The position numbers and the translations under genes were made by a program. Shown piece by piece: positions 1-8,719 of a stretch of 64,000 bases of DNA. Position 1 is the first letter of the stretch, and every line of letters begins with the position of its first letter. This DNA is from Actinomyces sp. oral taxon 448 str. F0400 (GTDB lineage: Bacteria > Actinomycetota > Actinomycetes > Actinomycetales > Actinomycetaceae), in assembly GCF_000220835.1 (NCBI RefSeq), contig NZ_GL985606.1:649835-713834 (forward strand), written 5' to 3'. The notes beneath the pieces are model-generated. The model was not told where the DNA came from. It searched no databases and worked only from the letters and a program-made list of their open reading frames with translations.

Positions 1-1072
1 CGGCCCGGACCGTCAGGTCCGCGCGCGAGGCCCCCATGTGCAGGACGATGAGCGAGGACAGGATCGCCCAGTAGGGGTGACCCACCGGCGACAGGAGAGC
101 GGCCGAGGAGGCCAGGAGCACCGCCGTCGCCGCCCGTCCCGCCACCAGGCGCGGGCGGGAGCCGCGCTGGGCCGCGGTGCGCAGCAGGTAGCGAGCGCTG
201 GGCAGCCCCATGGGCACCAGGTCGAAGTTCTTCGTGATGTCGAGGTGATCGCCGGGGAAGGACTGGTCGTGCAGGGTCGACACCAGTCGCAGGTGGGCCC
301 TGCGCAGCCTCTCCTCCAGGTCCCGCCCCTGGGCGCTCAGCGGCACGGTGCCCGGGGTGCGGCCGGTGCGCAGGACGTGCCAGGCGTCATCGACGTCGAT
401 CCAGGCCCGCGAGCGCGCGATGGCGCGCTGGCCGATCGCGGGGTCCCCGGCGGCAGCGGTCCCGGCGGCCTCGCCGCCGCCACCGGCGGGCTCGGGCGGG
501 TCGCAGTAGGTGTCGACCGCCCGCTCGGCCACCTCCACGCTCTCGCGCTCGGGCGCGTGCGGGTCCAGGGCGAGCAGCAGCAGGGACGCCGTCGCCCCCA
601 ATGCCCAGGCCAGGGCGGTGATCGGGACGAGGGTCGGGATCGTCCAGCCCTGGGAGCCCATGTAGGTGCCGAAGGCTCCTGCGAAGACTGTGTTGATCGG
701 CCCGGGCGGCCCGGCCTGGAGCGCGTGCCAGGCCCACACGACCGTCAGCGTCATCACCGTCATGACCGGGGGGATGAGGGCGGGATGCGGGGCGGTGAGG
801 ATGCCGATGCCTTGGCAGGTCAGGGTCGTGGCCCCGACGGTCAGCAGCATGCGCGCGCGACGGCGCAGCGGCGCCTCGCGCCCGGCGTTGGCCGCCATCG
901 CCCCCAGCAGGCCCAGTGAGCCGCGCGCGGGTCCCAGGATGAGGACGGTTCCGATCAGGCCGAGGGCGACGGCGGCCACCCACCTCAGTGCCCGGCGGGC
1001 GCGCCCGGGGGCGGGCTGGAAGGTGATGAGGCTGCGGCCCAGCCTGCGCAGGCCGAGGCGCCACGTGTGCAT
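1..1072 (-). CDS. FUSC-type inner membrane protein (3' end beyond window)
   Basis: The reading frame opens at an ATG at 1072 and stays open to the left edge, so about 357 N-terminal residues are present and the C-terminus is missing. A hydrophobic block at about residues 30-150 holds several membrane segments. It is followed by a charged cytoplasmic stretch and a second hydrophobic start (YWAILSSLIVLHMG) near the edge. This membrane-soluble-membrane order and the PYWA motif match the FUSC / aromatic acid exporter superfamily. The substrate cannot be told. No close co-oriented partner is seen; the nitroreductase upstream ends 153 bases away. Confidence 0.7.
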   Translation of the reverse strand, partial: MHTWRLGLRRLGRSLITFQPAPGRARRALRWVAAVALGLIGTVLILGPARGSLGLLGAMAANAGREAPLRRRARMLLTVGATTLTCQGIGILTAPHPALIPPVMTVMTLTVVWAWHALQAGPPGPINTVFAGAFGTYMGSQGWTIPTLVPITALAWALGATASLLLLALDPHAPERESVEVAERAVDTYCDPPEPAGGGGEAAGTAAAGDPAIGQRAIARSRAWIDVDDAWHVLRTGRTPGTVPLSAQGRDLEERLRRAHLRLVSTLHDQSFPGDHLDITKNFDLVPMGLPSARYLLRTAAQRGSRPRLVAGRAATAVLLASSAALLSPVGHPYWAILSSLIVLHMGASRADLTVRA

Positions 1073-1225
1073 GCCCTCAGAATAGGGTTTCCGGCCGACT
1101 CCGCTGCGAGTGGTGCGCCTCGCTTCACGAGGCCGATGTCATCGACGTCGGTGTCGACCCGGGGAGTCGGCGTTCTCCGCCCGGGCGGGGAGGGAGGCGC
1201 GACCGTCTCGCTCCGCCTCACTCCC

Positions 1226-1867
1226 TCACTCCACCTTGTAGGCCTCCTCGAAGGTCAGCCGCGGGTTGCGCTTCTGGAAGGCGTCGGCGCTCGGCCGCCC
1301 CACGTTGATGACCAGGAGGATCTCCACGTCCTGCTCGGGGAAGAAGGCGCGCGCGAGCGCCTGGGCGTCGTCGCCGTTCATGGGCCCGGCGGCCATCCCG
1401 ATGGCGCGGATGGCCATGATGAGGAAGCCGACCTGGACCAGGGCGCTCGTGCGCGCCCATCGTTCCCGCATCTGCTCGCCGCCGGATTCCAGGAGGTCCC
1501 GGTAGCGCTCGCCGCGCGGGTGGAGCCGGGGCAGGGCGTCGGCGAAGGCGCGGTCGGCGGCGCATACGAGCGTCAGCGGCGCGCCGGCCGCCTGCTCGCG
1601 GTTGCCCCGGGGCAGGCAGTCCAGCAGGCGCTCGCGGGCCGGCTCGGAGCGCACGGCGACCACCCGCAGCGGCTGGGCGTTGACCGCCGTGGGCGCCCAC
1701 TGGGCCAGCTCGTAGATGGCGTGCAGGTCGGCGTCGGTCACGCTCTCGTCGGTGAAGGCGTAGGCGGTGCGGGCCCCGCCGAAGAGCAGGTCCGCGTCTC
1801 CGGGTGCGAGCACGCACTCCTCGGGAACGGGAGAGGGGACGACGGGGTGCTGGATGCGCTCGGTCAT
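1226..1867 (-). CDS. Nitroreductase family protein, RutE/HadB-like
   Basis: 213 residues, the usual length for the RutE-like branch of the FMN-dependent nitroreductases. Visible family features are the AQWAPTAVNAQPLRVV segment that binds FMN, the central AIGMAAGPMNG motif and the C-terminal INVGRP strand followed by NPRLTFEEA. In E. coli RutE reduces malonic semialdehyde, but no other rut gene is nearby, so the substrate here is open. Start taken at ATG 1867. The next gene rightward (TetR) is divergent, with about 190 bases between them that carry a TetR-type operator. Confidence 0.85.
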   Translation of the reverse strand: MTERIQHPVVPSPVPEECVLAPGDADLLFGGARTAYAFTDESVTDADLHAIYELAQWAPTAVNAQPLRVVAVRSEPARERLLDCLPRGNREQAAGAPLTLVCAADRAFADALPRLHPRGERYRDLLESGGEQMRERWARTSALVQVGFLIMAIRAIGMAAGPMNGDDAQALARAFFPEQDVEILLVINVGRPSADAFQKRNPRLTFEEAYKVE

Positions 1868-2038
1868 GCCCTGATCCTGCCACGGGCTTCGATGCCGGGC
1901 ACGCCCGCCGTTCCGTCATCGCTCGCGGTTGCCGGCGGAGAACCGGCGCCGGCCCGCTCGGTTCGAGCGGGGGAATGCGGCAGCGGGGAGGCCCTATCGC
2001 CGTGATGCTCTTGCGCGCATGGTGGGCGACCCTCTACG

Positions 2039-2065
2039 CTGAACATGTTCACTAAACATGTTCAG
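2039..2065. promoter_or_regulatory. Perfect inverted repeat, likely operator of the adjacent TetR
   Basis: CTGAACATGT at 2039-2048 and ACATGTTCAG at 2056-2065 are perfect 10-base inverted arms around a 7-base spacer. The site lies between the divergent nitroreductase and TetR genes and covers the upstream candidate ATG of the TetR frame. Autoregulation is inferred from position; family operators of this size are common. Confidence 0.7.
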
Positions 2066-2078
2066 TGAAAGGGTTGTC

Positions 2079-2762
2079 GTGCCGACACGGTCCGAGCTGC
2101 GTGAAGCGACTCGTCTGCGCGTGCTGGACAGCGCCCGCCGGCTCTTCGAGGCCCGAGGCTTCAACGCCACCACCGTGCGGGCCATCGCCGCCGACGCCGG
2201 CGTGAGCGCGGGCACCGTCATGACGGTGGGGGACAAGCGCACCCTGCTCGTGAAGGTCTTCGACGAGGCCATTGGGGCCGTCCACGCTTCTCGCGCCTTC
2301 CGTGCTCCGGACGGTGAGTCGGCGACCCGGGATGCGGCGGCGGTCGAACCGGTCGAGTCTGCGACGCCGGACGGATCTGCGGCCGGCCCGGTGCCGCCCG
2401 AGACGCTCGCCGCGCAGGTGACCGATCTGCTTGAGCCCTTCATCTCCCTATTCGCTGCGCATCCCGACCTGTCGCGCGCCTACGCCGCCGCTCTCATCTC
2501 CGGTGCCCACGCTTCGGAGGTCTTCGGCGGACTTCGCACTCTCCTCATCGCTGAGATCGCCTCCGTGCTCTCCCGGGCGGCGGGCGGTGACGCCGGGAGT
2601 CGGGTCGATGCCGATGCTCTGGCGGCCAGCATCCACCTGCTCTACATCGGGGCCGTCTTCGAGTGGGCCACGGGTACCGAGCTCGACGCCGGCGCCCTCG
2701 CCTCCCGGATCCGGGAGGCGCTCCCGCCTCTCATGCCCGCGCTCCAGAAGGACCGATCATGA
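2079..2762 (+). CDS. TetR/AcrR family transcriptional regulator
   Basis: An N-terminal helix-turn-helix of the TetR type is clear (ARRLFEARGFNATTVRAIA, then ADAGVSAGTV). A variable ligand-binding half follows. The frame also has an ATG at 2058, but that codon lies inside the inverted repeat and has no ribosome site. GTG 2079 follows GAAAGGG at 2067-2073 with a 5-base gap and gives a normal TetR N-terminus, so it is preferred. The stop overlaps the next start (ATGA), pointing to an operon with the DoxX-like gene. The inducer is unknown. Confidence 0.85.
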   Translation: MPTRSELREATRLRVLDSARRLFEARGFNATTVRAIAADAGVSAGTVMTVGDKRTLLVKVFDEAIGAVHASRAFRAPDGESATRDAAAVEPVESATPDGSAAGPVPPETLAAQVTDLLEPFISLFAAHPDLSRAYAAALISGAHASEVFGGLRTLLIAEIASVLSRAAGGDAGSRVDADALAASIHLLYIGAVFEWATGTELDAGALASRIREALPPLMPALQKDRS

Positions 2763-3121
2763 TTCTGCAGCCCTGCGCGCCCTGGCTCGTCCTGACCCTC
2801 GCCGTCGTCCTACTGGGCGACGCCCTCCTCATGCTCCGCCCTCCCGCCTTCATCGTCACCTGCCTCACGGGGGTCGGCTTCCCCCGCGAATGGTGGTGGG
2901 CCCTCATCGTCATCAAGATCCTGGCCGCCGCGGGCCTGGTGGTCGGCCTGCGGGTCCCGGGCGTCGCCGCGGCCGCCGTCATCGGCGTCGTGTGCTACTT
3001 CCTGTGCGCCGTTGCCGCTCACGTGCGCTCGAAGTTCACGGGGCTGGCCCCCGCCTGGCTGTCGTGCTTGACGTGCCTGTCCCTGGCCGTCGTCACCGGC
3101 GTCGCCTCCTTTCTGCTGTAG
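2759..3121 (+). CDS. DoxX-like small membrane protein
   Basis: 120 residues, almost entirely hydrophobic, with about four predicted membrane helices (residues roughly 7-25, 40-60, 65-88 and 98-118). Size and topology fit the DoxX / DoxX-like family, whose members often sit next to TetR regulators. The ATG overlaps the TetR stop (ATGA at 2759-2762), so the two are probably co-translated and this is the likely regulated target. The 3' end overlaps the convergent LysR gene by 29 bases. The function of the family is poorly defined. Confidence 0.65.
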   Translation: MILQPCAPWLVLTLAVVLLGDALLMLRPPAFIVTCLTGVGFPREWWWALIVIKILAAAGLVVGLRVPGVAAAAVIGVVCYFLCAVAAHVRSKFTGLAPAWLSCLTCLSLAVVTGVASFLL

Positions 3122-4052
3122 ACGCCCCGCGCTCGGGCCGGGTCCGTGCGGCCTCGTGCAGCTCGCGCGCCAGGTCGACGACGTCGAGGACCACCCGGGC
3201 GGGGGAGAGCGGCAGGACCGCCCCCAGTGGTGCCCGCGCGTCGTCGCCGAGTCGCAGGCGCGCCAGGCCCGACTCGAGCGCCTGGGCGGCGTCGAGCGGG
3301 ACGATGCTGACAGCGCGGCCCTGCGTCAGCAGGTAACGGCGCGCCCCCGAGAGCCGGTCCGCTCCGATGAGCAGCAGAGGCGACAGGCCGCGCGTGCGGC
3401 ACAGGGAGACCAGCGAATCGAAGTACTCCGGGTGGTTGTCCCGCGGCCACAGCAGCAGCGGGATCGGGGCGAGCGCGCTGAGATCATCGGGGGAGGGGAC
3501 ACCGGACAGGACGTCGTCGCGCCCGATGAGGACGAGCTCGTCGGAGCCGAGCACGTCGGTGCGCGTCAAGCGGGTGTGCCGGGGGTGGTGGCACAGCCCC
3601 AGGTCCGCCTCCCCCTGGTCGACGAGCGTTTCGACGCCGCCGGTCTCGACCTCCTTGACCGTCACGTCCAGCTGGGACATCGACCGCTCGATCTCCTGGA
3701 GCAGCTCGGGCAGGAGCCGGTTGGAGACACTCGGGGTGCAGGCGACGCGCACGGTTATCGTCTGCCGTCGCTGAGGAGTGCGCGCCGTGAGCTCGAGCTC
3801 GGCGACTTCCGACAGGACCCGCCTGGCCCGGGGCAGGAGTCGCAGCCCCTCCTCGGACAGGCGGGTGTTGCGGCCCGACCGGGTGACCAGCTCATGGCGC
3901 AGGGTGCGCTCCAGGGTCTGGATCTCCTTGCTCACCGTCGGCTGGGAACGGCCCAGCAGCTCGGCGGCCGCGGTGAAGCCGCCGGCGTCGGCGACCGCGG
4001 CGAGGGCCTCGAGCTGGCGGAGGGTCACATGGCTGGTGGTGCAACTCGACAT
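3093..4052 (-). CDS. LysR family transcriptional regulator, likely of the psu operon
   Basis: 319 residues, the standard LysR length. The N-terminal winged HTH is plain (TLRQLEALAAVADAGGFTAA, then ELLGRSQPTVSKEIQTLE), followed by a LysR substrate-binding domain. It is divergent from psuG with 96 bases between the starts, and that gap holds several short AT-rich inverted repeats. The arrangement suggests it controls the pseudouridine/nucleoside operon. A pyrimidine nucleoside or pseudouridine phosphate as effector is inference only. Confidence 0.88.
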   Translation of the reverse strand: MSSCTTSHVTLRQLEALAAVADAGGFTAAAELLGRSQPTVSKEIQTLERTLRHELVTRSGRNTRLSEEGLRLLPRARRVLSEVAELELTARTPQRRQTITVRVACTPSVSNRLLPELLQEIERSMSQLDVTVKEVETGGVETLVDQGEADLGLCHHPRHTRLTRTDVLGSDELVLIGRDDVLSGVPSPDDLSALAPIPLLLWPRDNHPEYFDSLVSLCRTRGLSPLLLIGADRLSGARRYLLTQGRAVSIVPLDAAQALESGLARLRLGDDARAPLGAVLPLSPARVVLDVVDLARELHEAARTRPERGASTAERRRRR

Positions 4053-4100
4053 AGTAAAAGTCTATGTTGGAATTCCAATCTTGATATTGTTTTCGAATAT
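4050..4100. promoter_or_regulatory. Divergent LysR/psuG control region with three short palindromes
   Basis: CATAG-N7-CTATG at 4050-4066, TTGGAATTCCAA at 4067-4078 and ATATT-N7-AATAT at 4084-4100 lie end to end in an AT-rich patch that stands out from the GC-rich surroundings. The first and third are close to the T-N11-A layout of LysR sites. Promoter hexamers could not be assigned with confidence. Confidence 0.55.
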
Positions 4101-4148
4101 AGGGCTCGCTACCGTGTTTCCAGTAGCCGACCACGAAGGAGTGCCGCC

Positions 4149-5078
4149 ATGACAGCCGCAACCACGAGCCCCATCCGCGTCAGCGCGCCGGTGCGCGCCG
4201 CGCTGGACGAGGGCCGTCCCGTCGTCGCCCTGGAGTCGACGATCTTCACCCACGGGCTGCCTCGGCCCCGCAACCTCGAGGTCGCCCTCGAAGGGGAGGA
4301 GATCGCCAGGAGTCACGGGGCCGTCCCCGCCACCATCGGCGTCTTCCGCGGCGAACCGGTCGTCGGCCTGTCGAAGGCCGAGATCGAGGAGCTCTCGGGA
4401 TCCGAGGGCCTGCTCAAGGCCTCGGTCAGGGAACTCGCCTACGCCCGCGTCCACGACCTGAGCGCCGGCACCACCATCGCGGCCACGTCCTTCCTGGCCT
4501 CCCGCGTGGGCATCGACGTCTTCGCCACCGGCGGACTGGGCGGGGTCCACCACGGCGCTGCGACCACCTTCGACGAGTCCGCCGACCTCGTCGCCCTGTC
4601 GCGGACCTCCTTCATCCTGGTCTCCTCGGGCGCCAAGGCCATTCTCGACATCAGGGCGACCCTGGAGCGCTTCGAGACCCTCTCCGTGCCGGTCGTCGGC
4701 TACCGGACCACGGCGTACCCCGGCTTCTACGTGGCCGACTCCGGCTTCACCCTCAACCAGCGGGTGGACACCCCCGAGCAGGCCGCGCAGATGCTCCGCA
4801 CCCAACGCGCTCTGGGAGTCCCCGCCGGCATCAACCTGGCCAACCCCGTGCCCGTCGACGAGCAGCTCAACGCTGAGGACTTCGACGAGATCCTTCAACG
4901 CGCATGGGCTCAAGCCGACAGCGACGGCGTCACCGGCCAGGCCATCACCCCCTACCTCCTGGACTACCTGCGCGTGGCCACCGGCGACCGCAGCCTGGAC
5001 GCGAATGTCGCCCTCTACCGCAACAACATCGCGCTCGCCTCCCATGTGGCCCGCGCTCTGACCGATGGAGGCGAGTGA
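4149..5078 (+). CDS. psuG: Pseudouridine-5'-phosphate glycosidase
   Basis: 309 residues, normal for PsuG. The enzyme reversibly splits pseudouridine 5'-phosphate into ribose 5-phosphate and uracil. Family signatures are VVALESTIFTHGLP with the conserved Glu at the N-terminus, LLKASVREL, the glycine-rich ATGGLGGVHHGA segment, and SSGAKAILD with the conserved Lys. The frame is open far upstream, but GAAGGA at 4135-4140 places the start at ATG 4149, and upstream residues do not look like protein. The stop overlaps the start of the sugar kinase (TGATG), the usual psuG-psuK coupling. Confidence 0.95.
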   Translation: MTAATTSPIRVSAPVRAALDEGRPVVALESTIFTHGLPRPRNLEVALEGEEIARSHGAVPATIGVFRGEPVVGLSKAEIEELSGSEGLLKASVRELAYARVHDLSAGTTIAATSFLASRVGIDVFATGGLGGVHHGAATTFDESADLVALSRTSFILVSSGAKAILDIRATLERFETLSVPVVGYRTTAYPGFYVADSGFTLNQRVDTPEQAAQMLRTQRALGVPAGINLANPVPVDEQLNAEDFDEILQRAWAQADSDGVTGQAITPYLLDYLRVATGDRSLDANVALYRNNIALASHVARALTDGGE

Positions 5079-5968
5079 TGCTCGCGGTCATCGGCGACAT
5101 TGTCCAGGACATCGTCGTGTGGCAGCGCGAGAAGGTGCGTCCCGCCACCGACACCGCCTCCGACATCTTCATCCAGCGCGGCGGCTCGGCCGCTAACGTC
5201 GCGGCGTTCGCCGGCCCCCGCACGCCGACCCGCTTCATCGGCTGCGTGGGCGACGACCTGGCCGGGCTCGTCCTGACCAGGGAGCTGGAGAGCCACGGCG
5301 TTGAGGTCAAGAATCAGGTCCGCGGCGCCGACGGCGCGACCGGAACGATCGTCCTCCAGATCGATCTCGACGGCGAGCGGAGCATGTTCCCCTCGCGCGG
5401 GGCCAGCGCCATGCTCACGACGATCGATCCGGCCTGGGTCGCCGGCGTCGACCTCCTGCACCTGACGGCCTACTCCTTCGAGACTCCGGGACCGCGCGAC
5501 GCCGTCATCGAGGCGGCCGCCCGAGTGCACGCCCACGGCGGGCGGGTGTGCCTGGACGTCTCCAGCGTCTTCACCATCGAGTCCCTGGGGGAGGAGCTCT
5601 TCTGCGACACGATGCTGGCCATCGCCCCCGATTACCTGTCGGCCAACGCCGATGAGACCGTTCGGCTCGCTCTGGCGGACGGCGAGCGGCCCGGGCCGGC
5701 GCTCGCCCGCATGCCGCAGACGATGCTGCTGGCCCGCCACGGTGCCGAGGCGACCCACGTCCTGACCGGCGACGGCCTCGTGTGCACCGTGCCCGTCGAG
5801 CCGGCCGAGGAGATCAAGGATCTCACCGGTGCGGGAGACGCCTTCAATGCCGGGTTCCTCGCGAGCCTCGTCAATGACGGGCCGGACCCCGAGCGCAACG
5901 TCCGAGCCGCGCACGCCCTGTCGAGGCGCGTCCTGGCCAGTCCCGGCGCCACCGAGCCCGACGACTGA
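5078..5968 (+). CDS. psuK: PfkB family carbohydrate kinase, likely pseudouridine kinase
   Basis: 296 residues with both PfkB signatures: the N-terminal RGGSAANVAAFAG motif and the C-terminal DLTGAGDAFNAGFL motif, whose Asp is the catalytic base. ATG 5078 overlaps the psuG stop, so the two are translationally coupled. Pairing with psuG argues for phosphorylation of pseudouridine to its 5'-phosphate, the substrate of PsuG. From sequence alone, ribokinase or another nucleoside kinase cannot be excluded. A 13-bp hairpin follows the stop before the transporter gene. Confidence 0.85.
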   Translation: MLAVIGDIVQDIVVWQREKVRPATDTASDIFIQRGGSAANVAAFAGPRTPTRFIGCVGDDLAGLVLTRELESHGVEVKNQVRGADGATGTIVLQIDLDGERSMFPSRGASAMLTTIDPAWVAGVDLLHLTAYSFETPGPRDAVIEAAARVHAHGGRVCLDVSSVFTIESLGEELFCDTMLAIAPDYLSANADETVRLALADGERPGPALARMPQTMLLARHGAEATHVLTGDGLVCTVPVEPAEEIKDLTGAGDAFNAGFLASLVNDGPDPERNVRAAHALSRRVLASPGATEPDD

Positions 5969-5997
5969 CGGCGGCGCCGCGACCGCGGCGCCGCCGT
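5968..5997 (+). terminator. GC-rich hairpin between psuK and the MFS gene
   Basis: The arms ACGGCGGCGCCGC (5968-5980) and GCGGCGCCGCCGT (5985-5997) pair perfectly around a 4-base loop. There is no T-tract. It may attenuate or process the transcript inside the operon rather than end it. Confidence 0.5.
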
Positions 5998-6057
5998 CGA
6001 CGGCCCGCCGCTCGTCACTAGTCCCCAACCACCCCGATACCGACAAAGGACACACGC

Positions 6058-7476
6058 ATGGTCACTTCAATGAGGAAGTCGTCCAGCACCGCTGGCCTGA
6101 TTCTCGCCCTCCTCTTCGCGATCTTCGCCTTCCAACTCAACGCGTCGATGCTCTCCCCGGTGCTGGCCACCATGGAGCAGGAGCTCGGCACCACCACCGC
6201 CCGGATCGGACTGACCCAGACCGCCTTCTTCACCGCCGCCGCGCTGTTCTCCCTCATTCTGCCGCGCTGGGGGGACCTGGTCGGCCGTCGCAAGATCATG
6301 GTCGCCATGGTCGCAGTGACCGCGGTCGGCTCGATCATCGCGGCGCTGAGCGTCAACGTCGGCATGCTCTTCGTCGCCCGCGTCGTTCAGGGCGTCTCCG
6401 GCCCCATCGTCCCCATGGCCCTCATCATGCTGCGGGCCCAGATGAACGACGATAAGAAGTACGCCCTGTGGATGGCGGTTCTCGCCTCCGTTAACGGCGG
6501 AATCGCCGGCGTCGACGCCCTGGCGGGCGGCTGGCTCGCCTCGGCCTTCGGCTTCCGCTCGGTCTTCTGGGCCATGGCCGCCGTCGCCGTCCTCGCCGTC
6601 GTCTTCGTGCTCATGGGCACCGAGGACACCCGCGGAGCCCAGAAGCTGCCCATGGACTGGCCGGGCTCGGCGGCGCTCGTCGTCTCCCTGGGCACCGTGC
6701 TCACCGCCTTCAACCAGCTCGGCAAGCTCGGTGAGGCCGACTTCGTTCTCATCGCGGTGCTGCTGGTGATCGGAGCCGTGGCGTTCGCGGCCTTCTGGCG
6801 GATCGAGTCCACCTCGTCGGCCCCGCTGGTGGCGACCCACTACCTCAAGCAGCGCCGCACCTGGGGTCTCCTGGCCACCACGACCCTGACCATGACCGGC
6901 GTGTTCGCCATTATGAACGGCCTGATCCCCAACCTCGCCCAGTCGCAGACCTTCGCCGGCCTCGACGCCGGCACGGTCTCCTGGGTCACGCTCACCCCCT
7001 ACGCTCTGGCCGGACTGGTCTTCGGGCCGGTCGCGGGTCGCCTGGCCGCCCGGTACGGCTACGTGACGGTGCTGCGCGGCGGCATGATCGTGACGGTCGG
7101 CGGGATCGTCTTCTCCCTGCTCGTCGTCTCCGTGCCGACGGCGGTCACCCTCCTGATCGTGTCGGTGTGGCTCGGCATCGCCTACGCGGGCGTCGTCAAC
7201 ATCATGCTCAACGGGCTGGGTGTCGTCCTCAGTCCGAAGGACAACGCCGGCTACCTGCCGGGAATGAACTCCGGCGCCTTCAACATTGGGGCCGGCCTGA
7301 GCTACGCGCTGCTGTTCGCCGTCAACACCGCGCTGGCGTCGGGCCACGGCGAGGCCGCCGGTTACCGCGGCGGGCTCGTGACCGCCATCGTCGTCGTCGC
7401 CCTGGCCCTGGCGGCATCCTTCCTCATCCCCTCCCCCGCATCGGTCAACAAGGCCGAACCCGCAGCGAAAGACTGA
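6058..7476 (+). CDS. MFS transporter, putative nucleoside/pseudouridine importer
   Basis: 472 residues with about 14 hydrophobic segments, the layout of the larger MFS families. The loop motif RWGDLVGRRK between helices 2 and 3 is the MFS signature, and VQGVSGPIVPMALIML matches the helix-5 region. It sits between psuK and a nucleoside hydrolase gene, so uptake of a nucleoside, pseudouridine or a related compound is likely, but this rests on context. By length and topology it could instead be a DHA2-like exporter. The start is ATG 6058 after a weak ribosome site (ACAAAGGA). Confidence 0.82.
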   Translation: MVTSMRKSSSTAGLILALLFAIFAFQLNASMLSPVLATMEQELGTTTARIGLTQTAFFTAAALFSLILPRWGDLVGRRKIMVAMVAVTAVGSIIAALSVNVGMLFVARVVQGVSGPIVPMALIMLRAQMNDDKKYALWMAVLASVNGGIAGVDALAGGWLASAFGFRSVFWAMAAVAVLAVVFVLMGTEDTRGAQKLPMDWPGSAALVVSLGTVLTAFNQLGKLGEADFVLIAVLLVIGAVAFAAFWRIESTSSAPLVATHYLKQRRTWGLLATTTLTMTGVFAIMNGLIPNLAQSQTFAGLDAGTVSWVTLTPYALAGLVFGPVAGRLAARYGYVTVLRGGMIVTVGGIVFSLLVVSVPTAVTLLIVSVWLGIAYAGVVNIMLNGLGVVLSPKDNAGYLPGMNSGAFNIGAGLSYALLFAVNTALASGHGEAAGYRGGLVTAIVVVALALAASFLIPSPASVNKAEPAAKD

Positions 7477-7480
7477 CATC

Positions 7481-8488
7481 ATGCTGACCATGAGCACCAG
7501 CACCACGACCAGCACAACCGCAGCGACCGGCCGGGTCGACGCCTCCCGAGCCCGTCTGCGTCCGATCATCCTGGACTGCGACCCCGGGCACGACGACGCC
7601 GCCGCGATCATCCTCGCCCTGGGCAACCCCGCCATCGACCTGCTCGGCGTGACCACCGTGGGAGGCAACCAGACGGTGGAGAAGATCACCCGCAACGCCC
7701 GCAGCGTCCTGCGCCTGTGCAACCGCGAGGACGTTCCCGTCCATCAGGGTGCTTCCCGGCCGCTGTTGCACGACGTCGAGGTCGCCGCGCAGATCCACGG
7801 CGAGTCCGGCCTCGACGGCGTCGAGCTGCCCGATCCCACCGTCCCGGTCGCCCCCGGCCACGCCGTGTCCTTCATCATCGACACCGTCATGGCCGCCGCA
7901 CCCGGCGAGATCACCCTCGTGGCGACCGGTCCGTTGACCAACATCGCTCTGGCGGCGCGCATCGAGCCGCGGATCGTCGGGAGGATCGCCGAGCTGGTCG
8001 TCATGGGCGGCGGTTTCCACGAAGCCAACTGGACGCCGGCGGCCGAGTTCAACATCTGGGTCGACCCGGAGGCCGCTCGCATCGTCTTCGAGGAGTCCTG
8101 GCCGATCACCATGGTGGGTCTCGACCTGACCCACCAGGCCCTGGCGACGGCGGAGGCGGAGGAGGGCATCAGGCGAATCGGGTCGGAGCTCTCGGAGGCG
8201 TTCCTCGGCCTCATGGCCTTCTTCCGCAGGGCCTACAAGGAGAATCAGGACTTCGATGACCCGCCGGTGCACGACCCGTGCACCATCGCCTACCTCATCG
8301 ACCCCGCGATCGTGCGCACGCGCCGCGCCCCCGTCCGTATCGAGACGCACGGTCAGTACACGACCGGGGCCACGGTGGTGGATCTGCGCGGTCAGGCTCC
8401 CGAGAACGTGCACACCCAGGTGGCCACCGAGCTCGACCACGCCGGTTTCTGGCGGCTGATGACCGAGGCCATCGCGGCATTGAGCTGA
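7481..8488 (+). CDS. Inosine-uridine preferring nucleoside hydrolase
   Basis: 335 residues. The calcium-binding signature IILDCDPGHDDAAAI lies near residue 30, and VATGPLTNIALA, VVMGGGF and the HDPCTIAYLI segment with its metal-site Asp follow, all typical of the IUNH family. It hydrolyses ribonucleosides to base and ribose. The gene starts four bases after the MFS stop; ATG 7481 and ATG 7490 are both possible starts. With psuG and psuK it completes a cluster that would release uracil and ribose from nucleosides. A strong hairpin at 8501-8541 closes the operon. Confidence 0.92.
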   Translation: MLTMSTSTTTSTTAATGRVDASRARLRPIILDCDPGHDDAAAIILALGNPAIDLLGVTTVGGNQTVEKITRNARSVLRLCNREDVPVHQGASRPLLHDVEVAAQIHGESGLDGVELPDPTVPVAPGHAVSFIIDTVMAAAPGEITLVATGPLTNIALAARIEPRIVGRIAELVVMGGGFHEANWTPAAEFNIWVDPEAARIVFEESWPITMVGLDLTHQALATAEAEEGIRRIGSELSEAFLGLMAFFRRAYKENQDFDDPPVHDPCTIAYLIDPAIVRTRRAPVRIETHGQYTTGATVVDLRGQAPENVHTQVATELDHAGFWRLMTEAIAALS

Positions 8489-8500
8489 GTGCTCCCAGGG

Positions 8501-8541
8501 GCGGTTGCGCGACGCCGGCCCGGCCGGCGCCGCACAACCGC
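8501..8541 (+). terminator. Hairpin at the end of the psu operon
   Basis: GCGGTTG (8501-8507) pairs with CAACCGC (8535-8541), and an inner GC-rich stem (GCCGGCC with GGCCGGC) fills most of the interval. It lies 13 bases after the nucleoside hydrolase stop. No poly-T run is seen. The remaining bases to 8719 show no gene. Confidence 0.6.
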
Positions 8542-8719
8542 GCCTCGGCTCGTCGCCGCCTACGAGGGCCGTCGACGAGTCGGGGCTGGTTCGACCGGGG
8601 CGGAGGGCGAACATCGCCGCGCCAGAGTGACGCGCTGGCCCGCCGCCCGCCGACCCGGCAGACTGACACCGCAGCGCCGCGGGCGCCTCCGCGGCACCCC
8701 GTCGACAAGGAGAGCCCTC

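Noticed and set aside
3156..4148. N-terminal extension of psuG by about 330 residues
   Set aside because: The extension is opposite the LysR gene and lacks protein character. ATG 4149 has a ribosome site and gives the normal PsuG length.
6067..7722. 551-residue minus-strand frame opposite the MFS gene
   Set aside because: It is His/Asp/Gly-rich shadow sequence of the membrane helices; no start signal or motif.
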